From Intestinimonas sp. (GTDB lineage: Bacteria; Bacillota; Clostridia; Oscillospirales; Oscillospiraceae), in NCBI GenBank assembly GCA_022653075.1, contig JALCSB010000001.1, positions 1 to 64,000 on the forward strand: a DNA stretch of 64,000 bases, in the 5' to 3' direction. The translations under genes were made by a program, and so were the position numbers. Each line of letters begins with the position of its first letter. The first letter of the stretch is position 1. The notes under the pieces were generated by a model. That model was given only the letters and a program-made list of their open reading frames with translations, did not search any database and had not been told where the DNA came from. Below, piece by piece: positions 34,526 to 41,956 of this stretch.

Positions 34526-35023
34526 ATGAAAACGGCTATTTATCCGGGTAGCTTCGACCCGCTGACGCTGGGCCATCTGAATATTATTAAGCGGGCTTCC
34601 ATGTGTTTTGATAAGCTGATTGTGTGTGTGATGGTCAACTCCAAAAAGACCGGGCTTTTTGCGCCGGAAGAACGGGTGGAGCTGATTCGCCGTGTTGTAT
34701 CCAATCTTCCCAATATCGAGGTGGACGCATCCACCTGCCTGCTTGCCGACTATGCCCGTAAGCGCCGTGCCCGGGTTATCGTAAAGGGCCTGCGGGCCAT
34801 GTCCGATTTTGAGATGGAGGTCCAGATGGCGGTGGTTAACCGCAAATTGAATCCCAATGTGGACACCATGTTCCTGCCCGCTAATGAGAAATACACCTAT
34901 CTGAGTTCCACTGTTGTGAAGGAGATGGTCCGCTATGGAGCGGACCTGTCCGATTTCCTGCCCCGGGAGATCATTCAGGATGTGAAGGATAAGATGCAAG
35001 AACTGGTTAGGAGGGGTGGCTGA
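34526..35023 (+). CDS. coaD: Phosphopantetheine adenylyltransferase
   Basis: The product has 165 residues with the nucleotidyltransferase motif YPGSFDPLTLGHLNII (T/HxGH) and the second ATP-binding motif YTYLSSTVVKEM. It performs the penultimate step of coenzyme A synthesis and is generally essential. It follows rsmD and its stop overlaps the next start by one base (TGATG). Its location in element 2 means that excision of that element would remove an essential gene from the chromosome. Confidence 0.95.
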   Translation: MKTAIYPGSFDPLTLGHLNIIKRASMCFDKLIVCVMVNSKKTGLFAPEERVELIRRVVSNLPNIEVDASTCLLADYARKRRARVIVKGLRAMSDFEMEVQMAVVNRKLNPNVDTMFLPANEKYTYLSSTVVKEMVRYGADLSDFLPREIIQDVKDKMQELVRRGG

Positions 35024-35556
35024 TGGCCAGTGACGTAGAAGAATTATTGGACATGCTGTATTCCATGATTGACGAAGCTCGTAACATGCCTCTAAGTAGT
35101 GAAAAATGCATTGTTGAACGCGACCGGGCACTGGATCTGCTGGAGGAAATTAAAGGAAAGTTTCCGGTGGAGCTGAGCGAAGCCAGGCGGCTGCTGGATT
35201 CCAAGGAGGAGTATATCGCATCCGCCAAGCGGGAGGCGGATTTGATCCGCAAGCAGGCGGAGGACCGGGCCCGGCAGATGCTGTCCGAAGATGAGCTGAT
35301 GGCGCAGGCCAGACAAAAAAGCAGCGAGATCTTGCGTACCACCGAAGCGCGCAGCCGGGAATTGCGCCGTGCCGCCAACGACTACTGTGAGGATGCGCTG
35401 CGCCGTACGGAAGAGGCGGTAAACGAGGCGTGTGAAGAAATCAAGCGCTCCCGGGTAAAATTCCGCGCGGCCGCCAATGCTACCCTGACGACCGGTACGG
35501 CCGGTACGGCGTACGGCCGGGCAGGCCGCCGGCAGCGGGACCCGCACCGCCTATGA
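35023..35556 (+). CDS. Coiled-coil protein, possibly frameshifted at the C-terminus
   Basis: The product has 177 residues, mostly long charged helix (SEARRLLDSKEEYIASAKREADLIRKQAEDRARQML). Proteins of this type follow coaD in many Clostridia and resemble ATP synthase subunit E/H-like coiled coils; function is unknown. The last about 22 codons (YGRAGRRQRDPHRL) look unnatural, while a neighbouring frame continues as GSGTRTAYDAEADKS to a stop at 35578. That ending looks more typical, so a one-base shift in the CCGGTACGG-repeat area near 35490-35520 is likely. Confidence 0.75.
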   Translation: MASDVEELLDMLYSMIDEARNMPLSSEKCIVERDRALDLLEEIKGKFPVELSEARRLLDSKEEYIASAKREADLIRKQAEDRARQMLSEDELMAQARQKSSEILRTTEARSRELRRAANDYCEDALRRTEEAVNEACEEIKRSRVKFRAAANATLTTGTAGTAYGRAGRRQRDPHRL

Positions 35557-35594
35557 CGCCGAGGCGGACAAAAGCTAAACGGATGCAGGATTCT

Positions 35595-35630
35595 GCGGCA
35601 GCACCGAAAAACGTGCTGCCGCGCTTTTTA
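35595..35630 (+). terminator. Terminator of the uvrC-rsmD-coaD operon
   Basis: A perfect 10-bp stem (GCGGCAGCAC / GTGCTGCCGC) with an 8-nt loop, followed by GCTTTTTAC. A second perfect hairpin (GCAAAATGAC / GTCATTTTGC, 35715-35747) lies before the ybaK-like gene. Confidence 0.88.
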
Positions 35631-35769
35631 CCTGAAAAGGAGAGATTTGAAGTACATCAAACCTCTTTGATTTTTAATTTTGCTGTCCCTCTGCGGGCAG
35701 CCGTAATACATGGTGCAAAATGACGATACCGTTTCCGGTCATTTTGCGCCCTGGGCATAGGGAGAGAGA

Positions 35770-36252
35770 ATGATGGCATTTGAAACAGCCAAGGCATATC
35801 TGGAACAATATAACCTTGCGGACCGGATTCATGTATTCGAGGTATCCAGCGCCACGGTGGAGCTGGCGGCGCTGGCCCTGAACTGCCTGCCGCAGCGCAT
35901 CGCCAAATCGCTGGCCTTTCAGACCGGGGACGGCCCTATTCTCATTGTGGCGGCCGGGGACGCCAAAGTGGATAACCCGCGGTTTAAGGTCCGGTTCCAT
36001 ATCAAGGCGAAAATGCTGAGCCACGATGAGGTAGAACCGTTAATTGGTCATGATGTGGGCGGCGTATGTCCCTTTGGTGTGAGAGAAGGCGTAAAGATCT
36101 TCCTGGATGAATCCCTGAAGAGATTTGATACGGTATTTCCCGCCTGCGGCAGCAGTAACAGCGCGGTGAAGCTCACCATTCCGGAGCTGGAGAGAATTCT
36201 TCCCGGCGCGGAGTGGGTGGATGTGTGCAAGGGATGGCGGGAAGAGCCGTGA
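35770..36252 (+). CDS. YbaK/ProX-type aminoacyl-tRNA deacylase family protein
   Basis: The product has 160 residues (start ATG ATG, either usable). It shows the YbaK/EbsC fold: RIAKSLAFQTGDGPILIVAAGDAKVDNPRF and HDVGGVCPFGVREGVKIFLDESLKRF, with the conserved Lys and the GGVCPFG loop. Family members clear mischarged aminoacyl-tRNAs such as Cys-tRNA-Pro. The stop codon lies about 30 nt from the right border of element 2, and the gene is convergent with the dpaA N-terminal piece. Confidence 0.88.
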   Translation: MMAFETAKAYLEQYNLADRIHVFEVSSATVELAALALNCLPQRIAKSLAFQTGDGPILIVAAGDAKVDNPRFKVRFHIKAKMLSHDEVEPLIGHDVGGVCPFGVREGVKIFLDESLKRFDTVFPACGSSNSAVKLTIPELERILPGAEWVDVCKGWREEP

Positions 36253-36276
36253 TCCGTTCGGCTGCATGACCGCTGA

Positions 36277-36288
36277 CGCGGTGGGTAC
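36277..36288. other. Predicted excision core, element 2, right copy (CGCGGTGGGTAC)
   Basis: Partner of the 12-mer at 20839-20850. On the dpaA side the minus-strand frame reads YFAREELAVANA-VPTA, at which point DpaA homology ends and ...SAVMQPNGSR begins. Confidence 0.72.
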
Positions 36289-36681
36289 TGCGTTGGCTAC
36301 AGCCAGCTCCTCACGGGCAAAATAGTCTCGGATAACAAGGCCGCGCGCCTTGGCCAGCGCGGCGGTGGCCGGATCTACTCTGCCACCGAACAGAAACTGA
36401 CGGGGTTCCACCCAGTCCAGCAGGTCGGCCAGCAGCGGCTGGTGGTCGGACAGCGGCGCATTCAGCCGCCCTTCCTCTCCCACCACTGGGAGGGGAAGGA
36501 TGATGCAATCGGCGCGATGCAGCTGGGACAGGTCGGACTCCGCCTGGCCGTCCGTTTCTTCCGGCGGCGTCTTTTCCAGCGCAAACGTATGTATGGTGTG
36601 ACCATCATCCGTCAGCAGTTGTGCCAGCTTTACCTGGCGCATATCACCGCCGATAAGCCAAATATTTTGTTCGTAATGCAA
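36284..36681 (-). CDS. dpaA: dpaA piece 1 of 3 (N-terminal 131 codons)
   Basis: Minus-strand frame from a TTG start at 36681, preceded by GGAGG with 8 nt spacing. It reads IWLIGGDMRQVKLAQLLTDDG, then ADCIILPLPV, LFGGRVDP and FAREELAVANAVPTA, matching the N-terminal domain of dipicolinate synthase A (B. subtilis IAVIGGDARQLEIIRKL, SIILPVSA, LFERDDIAIYNSIPT). Homology stops at the GGTAC core, and the track ORF continues meaninglessly to 36040. A 131 + 115 + 45 residue join gives 291 residues. Its upstream region is divergent to the malic enzyme and has a CATATTATT element. Without excision, transcripts from here run antisense into ybaK and coaD. Confidence 0.92.
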
Positions 36682-36755
36682 GCTCCATTCCTCCGTTTCC
36701 CGTTCTCATCCTATTCTGCGGAAGGGAAAGCGTGACGCCGTGGATAGCGAGTTGG

Positions 36756-36764
36756 AATAATATG
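36756..36764 (-). promoter_or_regulatory. Possible sporulation -10 box before dpaA (CATATTATT)
   Basis: On the minus strand CATATTATT lies about 75 nt before the dpaA TTG start. It fits the CATANNNTA -10 core of mother-cell sigma factors at all but the last base. A clear -35 is not visible. spoVF is transcribed by sigma-K RNA polymerase in B. subtilis. Confidence 0.3.
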
Positions 36765-36858
36765 CGGCGGGTGGATGTTCAGGATCAAAAGAGAAGAAAA
36801 TTCCGCCCTCTGCGGAGTAAAACAGAACGGATGAGAAACCGGGGAGGAAACACAAACG

Positions 36859-38031
36859 ATGAATTATGCGACCGAAGCATTGAAGAAACATTATGCATGG
36901 CGGGGAAAGGTGGAAATGTTGCCCCGCTGCTCCGCCATGACCAGCGAGGAATTGGCACTGGCTTACACACCAGGCGTGGCTCAGCCCTGCCTGGAGATTC
37001 AGAAGGATATCAGCAAGAGCTATGAATTGACCCGCCGCTGGAATACCGTTGCGGTGATAACCGACGGGACCGCCGTGCTGGGCCTGGGCGATATCGGCCC
37101 TGAGGCTGGCATGCCTGTGATGGAAGGTAAGTGTGTCCTGTTTAAGGCATTCGGCGGCGTGGATGCAGTGCCGCTGTGCATTCGCTCCAAAAATGTGGAC
37201 GACATCGTGAACACCGTAGCCCTGCTGGCTGGATCCTTCGGTGGAATCAATCTGGAGGATATCTCCGCACCGCGCTGCTTTGAGATCGAGGAGAGGCTGA
37301 AACAGCGCTGTGATATTCCGGTATTTCATGACGACCAGCATGGTACCGCAGTCATCACCATGGCTGCTCTGATTAATGCCCTGAAGCTGACCGGGCGAAG
37401 CCTGGAGAACATCCGTATTGTGACCTCCGGGGCCGGGGCGGCGGGTGTTGCCATCATTAAACTCCTGCTGGCCATGGGGCTCAGAAATGTCATCATGTGC
37501 GACAGATACGGCGTGATTTACGAAGGGCGCCCGGAGCTGGACGGCGAGGAACATCCTATGGCAAAGCTCACTAATCCGGAAAGACGGCAGGGGACGCTGG
37601 CCGACGTGATAAGCGGCGCGGACGTATTCATCGGCGTGTCGGCCCCCGGTGTGCTCAGCCAGGATATGGTGCGCTCCATGGCACCTCATCCCATTATCTT
37701 TGCCTGTGCCAATCCCACACCGGAGATATTTCCGGAGGAGGCCCGCGCGGCGGGGGCGGCCGTGATTGCCACCGGGCGCAGCGACTATCCCAATCAGGTT
37801 AACAATGTCCTGGCCTTCCCCGGGATTTTTCGCGGCGCGCTGGATGTGCGGGCCAGCGATATTAACGATCAAATGAAAATCGCGGCCGCCCATGCGCTGG
37901 CGTCTCTGGTTTCCGACACGGAGCTGAGACCGGAGTATGTCATCCCCACAGCGTTCGATCCCCGCGTGAGGGACACGGTGGCGAAAGCGGTGGCCCGCGC
38001 CGCCCGCGAAAGCGGGGTGGCCCGCATCTGA
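36859..38031 (+). CDS. NAD(P)-dependent malic enzyme
   Basis: The product has 390 residues. It shows the malic enzyme N-domain (ELALAYTPGVAQPCLEIQKD), the metal/catalytic PVFHDDQHGTAVI, an NAD-binding VTSGAGAAGVAIIKL and ACANPTPEIFPEEA near the end. It oxidatively decarboxylates malate to pyruvate. The short bacterial form, without a phosphotransacetylase domain, is typical for Clostridia. It is divergent to dpaA piece 1. Confidence 0.93.
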   Translation: MNYATEALKKHYAWRGKVEMLPRCSAMTSEELALAYTPGVAQPCLEIQKDISKSYELTRRWNTVAVITDGTAVLGLGDIGPEAGMPVMEGKCVLFKAFGGVDAVPLCIRSKNVDDIVNTVALLAGSFGGINLEDISAPRCFEIEERLKQRCDIPVFHDDQHGTAVITMAALINALKLTGRSLENIRIVTSGAGAAGVAIIKLLLAMGLRNVIMCDRYGVIYEGRPELDGEEHPMAKLTNPERRQGTLADVISGADVFIGVSAPGVLSQDMVRSMAPHPIIFACANPTPEIFPEEARAAGAAVIATGRSDYPNQVNNVLAFPGIFRGALDVRASDINDQMKIAAAHALASLVSDTELRPEYVIPTAFDPRVRDTVAKAVARAARESGVARI

Positions 38032-38107
38032 GGCCAGGCGAATATAAAAAATCAGACTTAAAAATATGAATTCGTCGCGTGACTGGATGTATCCCACCGA
38101 AAACCAA

Positions 38108-38137
38108 TTGACAGCGCTCTGCCTGAAAAGGTACAAT
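38108..38137 (+). promoter_or_regulatory. Promoter of the hydrogenase-like gene
   Basis: TTGACA (38108-38113), 18-nt spacer, TACAAT (38132-38137), about 75 nt before the ATG. Confidence 0.7.
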
Positions 38138-38211
38138 AGAAGGCGAAAATAAGTGCGGCTGTACCGCACGGAAGAATACCCGGAGAAGAAGCCGGGGGAA
38201 GGAGCAGAGTC

Positions 38212-39651
38212 ATGCGTTCGTTTGAAACCAACGTCCAGGAGCTCAGAGCCAAAGTCCTGCGGGAAGTTGCCAAGCTGGTATGGGAGGACAATCTGGTCGG
38301 CGGTATGATGGATATTCAGGAGAAGATTGTACCCGGCCCGGAGGCCACTATGCGCTGCTGCATTTACAAGGAGCGGGCAATTATCGGGGACCGTGTCAAA
38401 ATGGCATTGGGCGGCGACAAATTTAATCCTGCCGTGGTGGAGGTCCTTCCCATCGCCTGTGACGAATGCCCGGTAACCCAGATTACGGTGGGACCCGCTT
38501 GCCGCGGCTGTATTGCTACCCGCTGCGTTCACACCTGCCCTAAAGGCGCCATCTCCATTGTGAATCACCGCGCCCGCATCGACCATTCCAAATGTATTAC
38601 TTGCGGCAAATGCCTGAGTGCCTGCCCGTATGGCGCGATCATCCGCAACCGCCGTCCCTGCGAGCTTGGCTGTAAGGGGGACGCCATCTCCATGGGGCCG
38701 GATAAGAAAGCCACCATTGATGCCAGCAAGTGCATCTCCTGCGGCACCTGCATTAATCAGTGCCCCTTCGGCGCCATCTCCGATAAATCGTTTATCGCCG
38801 ACGCCATTCATATGCTTCAGGGCACACGGAAATGGGGGTACACGGTTTACGCCATCGTGGCGCCCTCCATCGCCGGCCAATTCAATCCGGCCAGCCTTGG
38901 CCAGGTGGTGACGGGCCTGAAGAAGTTGGGGTTTGAAGATGTGATAGAGGTTGCTCTGGGTGCCGATATGGTGGCCAAACGGGAGAGCGGAGAATTGCTG
39001 GAAAAAGGGCAGCTTGCCTCATCCTGCTGCCCCGCTTTCGTGAGTTATACCACAAAGAATTTCCCCGAGCTGGCAGAGAAGCTGATCTCCGAAACGCCGT
39101 CTCCCATGGTTATGACCGCGCGGTACATTAAAAACCTTCATCCACGCGCCAAGGTCATTTTTATCGGGCCCTGCGTAGCAAAAAAGCACGAGTTTCAGTT
39201 GGGCAAGACCATGGGCGCGGTGGACTGTGTGCTGACCTTTGAGGAATTGTGGGCACTGTTTGAATCTCGCGATCTGGACCTTACGGCGCTGGAGCCCGCT
39301 CAGCTGGACGAGGCCAGCGGATTTGGCCGGTCCTTCGCGTACAGCGGCGGCGTGACTGCCGCCGTGGCGGAAGCGCTGAAGGAAAAAAAGACAGACTTTG
39401 ACCTTAAGGCCGCCCCATGCAGCGGCATCGATGCGTGCAAGCTGGCTTTCCTCAAATTGTCCAAGGGCGTTTTGGATGCCAATTTTATCGAAGGAATGGC
39501 CTGCGAAGGCGGCTGTGTACAGGGGGCGGGCTGTGTGATTCGCAGCCCCCAGAATAAGAGCGCCGTGACGCAGTACGCCAAGAATGCCGGAGAACGGACG
39601 ATCGAGTCCGCGGTCGCCACGGCCACGGATGCCATAACCGGGAAGAAATAG
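38212..39651 (+). CDS. Monomeric [FeFe]-hydrogenase-like protein (group B type)
   Basis: The product has 479 residues. Residues about 75-200 carry several ferredoxin-type cysteine clusters (CRGCIATRCVHTCPKGA, CITCGKCLSACPYGA, CISCGTCINQCPFGA). The H-cluster motifs follow in group B form: SSCCPAFVSYTTKNFPEL (L1), GPCVAKKHEF (L2) and EGMACEGGCVQGAGCVI (L3). Such proteins occur in fermentative anaerobes and may oxidise ferredoxin to H2 or act in sensing. No hydE/F/G maturase genes are in the window. It is monocistronic, between a promoter and a strong terminator. Confidence 0.88.
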   Translation: MRSFETNVQELRAKVLREVAKLVWEDNLVGGMMDIQEKIVPGPEATMRCCIYKERAIIGDRVKMALGGDKFNPAVVEVLPIACDECPVTQITVGPACRGCIATRCVHTCPKGAISIVNHRARIDHSKCITCGKCLSACPYGAIIRNRRPCELGCKGDAISMGPDKKATIDASKCISCGTCINQCPFGAISDKSFIADAIHMLQGTRKWGYTVYAIVAPSIAGQFNPASLGQVVTGLKKLGFEDVIEVALGADMVAKRESGELLEKGQLASSCCPAFVSYTTKNFPELAEKLISETPSPMVMTARYIKNLHPRAKVIFIGPCVAKKHEFQLGKTMGAVDCVLTFEELWALFESRDLDLTALEPAQLDEASGFGRSFAYSGGVTAAVAEALKEKKTDFDLKAAPCSGIDACKLAFLKLSKGVLDANFIEGMACEGGCVQGAGCVIRSPQNKSAVTQYAKNAGERTIESAVATATDAITGKK

Positions 39652-39663
39652 TCACAAGAACAC

Positions 39664-39702
39664 AAAAGGGGCGCGGGAATTTTCGTTCCCGCGCCCCTTT
39701 TG
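39664..39702. terminator. Bidirectional terminator
   Basis: A 12-bp stem (GGGGCGCGGGAA / TTCCCGCGCCCC) flanked by AAAA and TTTTGTG. It ends the hydrogenase-like gene and, read in reverse, the convergent zinc-ribbon gene. Confidence 0.9.
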
Positions 39703-39740
39703 TGTGTAACAAGTGTGTAAATAGGAAGAAAGCGTTTTCT

Positions 39741-39950
39741 TTACAGTGAAAAGTCCGCATCGTCCAGACGGGAAAAGTCCGGCATGATCGGTTTGGGTGG
39801 CACCCGGCGCAGAGGATCATACCGAAAACTTCGGCACTGCCCCGCAGCGGAGACAACCCCTTTTTTCAGACAGATTACATTTTTCTCATCTACAGGCGCA
39901 CTGCGCTGACAGTAGGCACAGCGCGGTTCAATCTTTTTCTGGAACAGCAT
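39741..39950 (-). CDS. Small zinc-ribbon protein, unknown
   Basis: The product has 69 residues with two cysteine pairs (PRCAYCQRSA, ICLKKGVVSAAGQCRSFRYDP), the common pattern of small conserved Firmicutes proteins of unknown role. The C-terminus is proline-rich and acidic (PPKPIMPDFSRLDDADF). It is single, preceded by GGAGGGGGG. Confidence 0.78.
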   Translation of the reverse strand: MLFQKKIEPRCAYCQRSAPVDEKNVICLKKGVVSAAGQCRSFRYDPLRRVPPKPIMPDFSRLDDADFSL

Positions 39951-40011
39951 GAAATCCCCCCTCCCAAGACGGGAAACCGTCCGACCGGGAACTTAGTAAA
40001 TTCATTTCTTA

Positions 40012-41199
40012 TTATAACACATGACGCCGCGGTTTGCTATCTAATTTTCCGGCCGCAGCCACTGCCATGGCAAAAAACAGAAGCCAGACCAGGAATGCGA
40101 CCGCCAGTGAGAGCGTGAGCACGGTGGAGAAATCCAGTTCGGCGATATTTTCCACTTGCTCGGCAAGGCAGGCGGACACCGGCTGACCGAGTCCGACGAA
40201 GTGGACCAGTCCCGTGATGAAGACGGCGGACAGGACGCCGTGCAGGAGTTTCCCCACGAAGTAAGTGCGCGTGGAAAGCCCGGAACCGCCCAGAAAGGAC
40301 AGTACCTGGCAGTGAATAGATACACCGGCCCAGCCCAGCATAAAGGCCGCCATGGAGAGTTTTCCCGCCAGCGCGCCCGGACCGGTCAGCGACCATACGC
40401 CGGAGGAGAGCTCAATGGCTCCGGTGAGAAGGTGCTCCACGCTCTCGCGGGAGAGACCGATGGGGGAGAGCAGCAGGGACAGCACGGTGGCCATCCCGGG
40501 CAGAATACCGGAGAGGAACAGCATACGGATGGCCACGCTGAAAAAGATGACAAACGCACAGATATTGAGGATCGAGAGAAAGGAATCTTTTACCGCGGTG
40601 GTAAACACCACGGTCAGGTGCTCCGCGGCGATATGAGAGGGATGCGCCCGTCTGGTCCCGCGCTTCCGGTCACCGGAGTGATAAAAACGGAACAACAGCC
40701 CAATGCACAGGGAGGCGGCGGCGTGGGCTAGATACAGCAGAATGCCGATCCGGTTGCTTGCGAACACGCCCGCGCCCACTACGCCGAGAATGAAGGCGGG
40801 CCCGGAATTGTTGCAGAAGGCCAGCAGACGCTCGGCTTCGCTTCGGCTGCACAGCCCTTTTTCATAGAGGCTCAGCGCGGTCCGCGCGCCCACCGGATAG
40901 CCGCCTATAAAGCCCAGAGCGACTGCGGAGGCACAGGCGCCGGGCAGACGGAACAGCGGACCCATCACATGCTCCAGGCCGCGCCCGAGATAATCTGCCA
41001 GCCCCAGATTTACCACCAGAGCAGACAGTACGAAAAAAGGAAAGAGGGAGGGAATGATGACATTGCTGCACAGTGTAATCCCGTCCTTTGCTGCCGCAAT
41101 GGACTCCTGAGGCCAGCACATCAGGGAGGCGGCGGCACACAGCAGGGCAAGAGACAGCAGCATATTCCGGACGCCGGGACGGGCAAGCAGTTTGGACAT
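40012..41199 (-). CDS. ylbJ: Sporulation integral membrane protein YlbJ
   Basis: The product has 395 residues from the ATG at 41199 (MSKLLARPGVRNML); the track ORF is extended at its start. It is a polytopic membrane protein with two nucleoside-recognition (Gate) domains: NVIIPSLFPFFVLSALVV, GGYPVGARTALSLYEKG, CNNSGPAFILGVVG. YlbJ is expressed in the mother cell by sigma-E in B. subtilis and is needed for spore cortex/heat resistance. It lies divergent to the YgjP-like gene. Confidence 0.88.
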   Translation of the reverse strand: MSKLLARPGVRNMLLSLALLCAAASLMCWPQESIAAAKDGITLCSNVIIPSLFPFFVLSALVVNLGLADYLGRGLEHVMGPLFRLPGACASAVALGFIGGYPVGARTALSLYEKGLCSRSEAERLLAFCNNSGPAFILGVVGAGVFASNRIGILLYLAHAAASLCIGLLFRFYHSGDRKRGTRRAHPSHIAAEHLTVVFTTAVKDSFLSILNICAFVIFFSVAIRMLFLSGILPGMATVLSLLLSPIGLSRESVEHLLTGAIELSSGVWSLTGPGALAGKLSMAAFMLGWAGVSIHCQVLSFLGGSGLSTRTYFVGKLLHGVLSAVFITGLVHFVGLGQPVSACLAEQVENIAELDFSTVLTLSLAVAFLVWLLFFAMAVAAAGKLDSKPRRHVL

Positions 41200-41317
41200 A
41201 AGGGTATCTCCCTTCGGGGGCGCCCCGCGCCCTTTCCTTTCGCGCGGTTCGGCCTTATAATAATATAGAAAATATAGAAAACAGAATGTGGCAGAATAAA
41301 GGGAGGAGGAGGGCGTT

Positions 41318-41887
41318 TTGAAACGGACCGTGGAGACCGTAAATGGACCGGTCACCTATACATTGACGATAAAAAATGTAAAAAATTTAAATCTGCGGGT
41401 CGGCCCGGACGGGGAGGTGGACGTATCGGCAGGGCCGAGGGTGCCACCGGAAGCGGCGGACCGCTTGATCCGGGACCGGAGCGGCTGGGTGCTGCGCGCA
41501 CAGGCGCGCATGCGATCCAGAAATGTCCCGGCCGTGTCTCCGGACCTCACGCGTGGTCCGGAGGTCATTTTTGAGGCGGTGGAACGCCTGTATCCCCTGG
41601 TGGCCGCGCTGGGAATCCCAAAGCCGGAGGTAACGCTGCGGAAGATGACCAGCCGCTGGGGCAGCTGCCACTATACCAGAAGGCGCATCACCCTGAACCG
41701 GGCGCTGTCCGCCGTTCCGACGGAGTGTTTGGACTATGTGGTCGTCCACGAGCTGACCCACTTTCTTTGTCCTAATCACTCGGCACAATTCTATGCTCAG
41801 CTGGCGGCCTTTATGCCGGATTGGGCGCGCCGACGCTCGTTGCTGCGCACTTATGAGGGACTGCTGCGGGATCGTTCCGGACTCTGA
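41318..41887 (+). CDS. YgjP-like zinc metallopeptidase (DUF45)
   Basis: The product has 189 residues from a TTG start with GGGAGGAGG. It has the HExxH-type zinc motif in YVVVHELTHFLCPNHSAQFYAQL and the preceding MTSRWGSCHYTRRRITLNRALS, the signature of the YgjP/DUF45 family related to SprT/WSS1 proteases. No signal peptide. The substrate is unknown; relatives act on DNA-protein crosslinks. Confidence 0.88.
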   Translation: MKRTVETVNGPVTYTLTIKNVKNLNLRVGPDGEVDVSAGPRVPPEAADRLIRDRSGWVLRAQARMRSRNVPAVSPDLTRGPEVIFEAVERLYPLVAALGIPKPEVTLRKMTSRWGSCHYTRRRITLNRALSAVPTECLDYVVVHELTHFLCPNHSAQFYAQLAAFMPDWARRRSLLRTYEGLLRDRSGL

Positions 41888-41956
41888 TTTTTTCGGACAG
41901 GCAAACCGCGCCCCCGCCGCTCATATAGATACTGACAGGCGGGAGGTGGGCGCTTT

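Larger units (their letters stand above)
20846..36288. mobile_element. Intervening element 2 in dpaA (about 15.4 kb)
   Basis: The DNA between dpaA pieces 2 and 1. A large serine recombinase lies about 100 bp inside the left border. The remaining genes are ordinary chromosomal ones: a hypothetical gene, ansA-tetR, mtaB, a Crh-like gene, an HD nucleotidase, an ACT protein, a PFL family gene, mutS2, ptsH, uvrC, rsmD, coaD, a coiled-coil gene and a ybaK-like gene ending about 30 bp from the right border. Recombination at the GGTAC cores would remove 15,438 bp. No phage structural, replication or conjugation genes are seen, so this does not look like an autonomous mobile element. Confidence 0.78.

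Noticed and set aside
16259-36681. dpaA as a simple pseudogene broken by two transposon insertions
   Set aside because: All three pieces remain open and conserved, junctions restore the frame exactly, a site-specific recombinase lies at each gap, and the intervening DNA is native chromosome rather than transposon cargo. It cannot be fully excluded without expression data.
16259-36681. dpaA pieces separated by inversion
   Set aside because: All three pieces have the same orientation and the natural order, so deletion-type recombination is the fitting event; inversion would not be.
36706-38880. 724-codon minus-strand ORF
   Set aside because: It is antisense to malic enzyme and the hydrogenase-like gene, both of which have clear motifs; its composition (His-, Arg-, Gly-rich) is that of a shadow frame.
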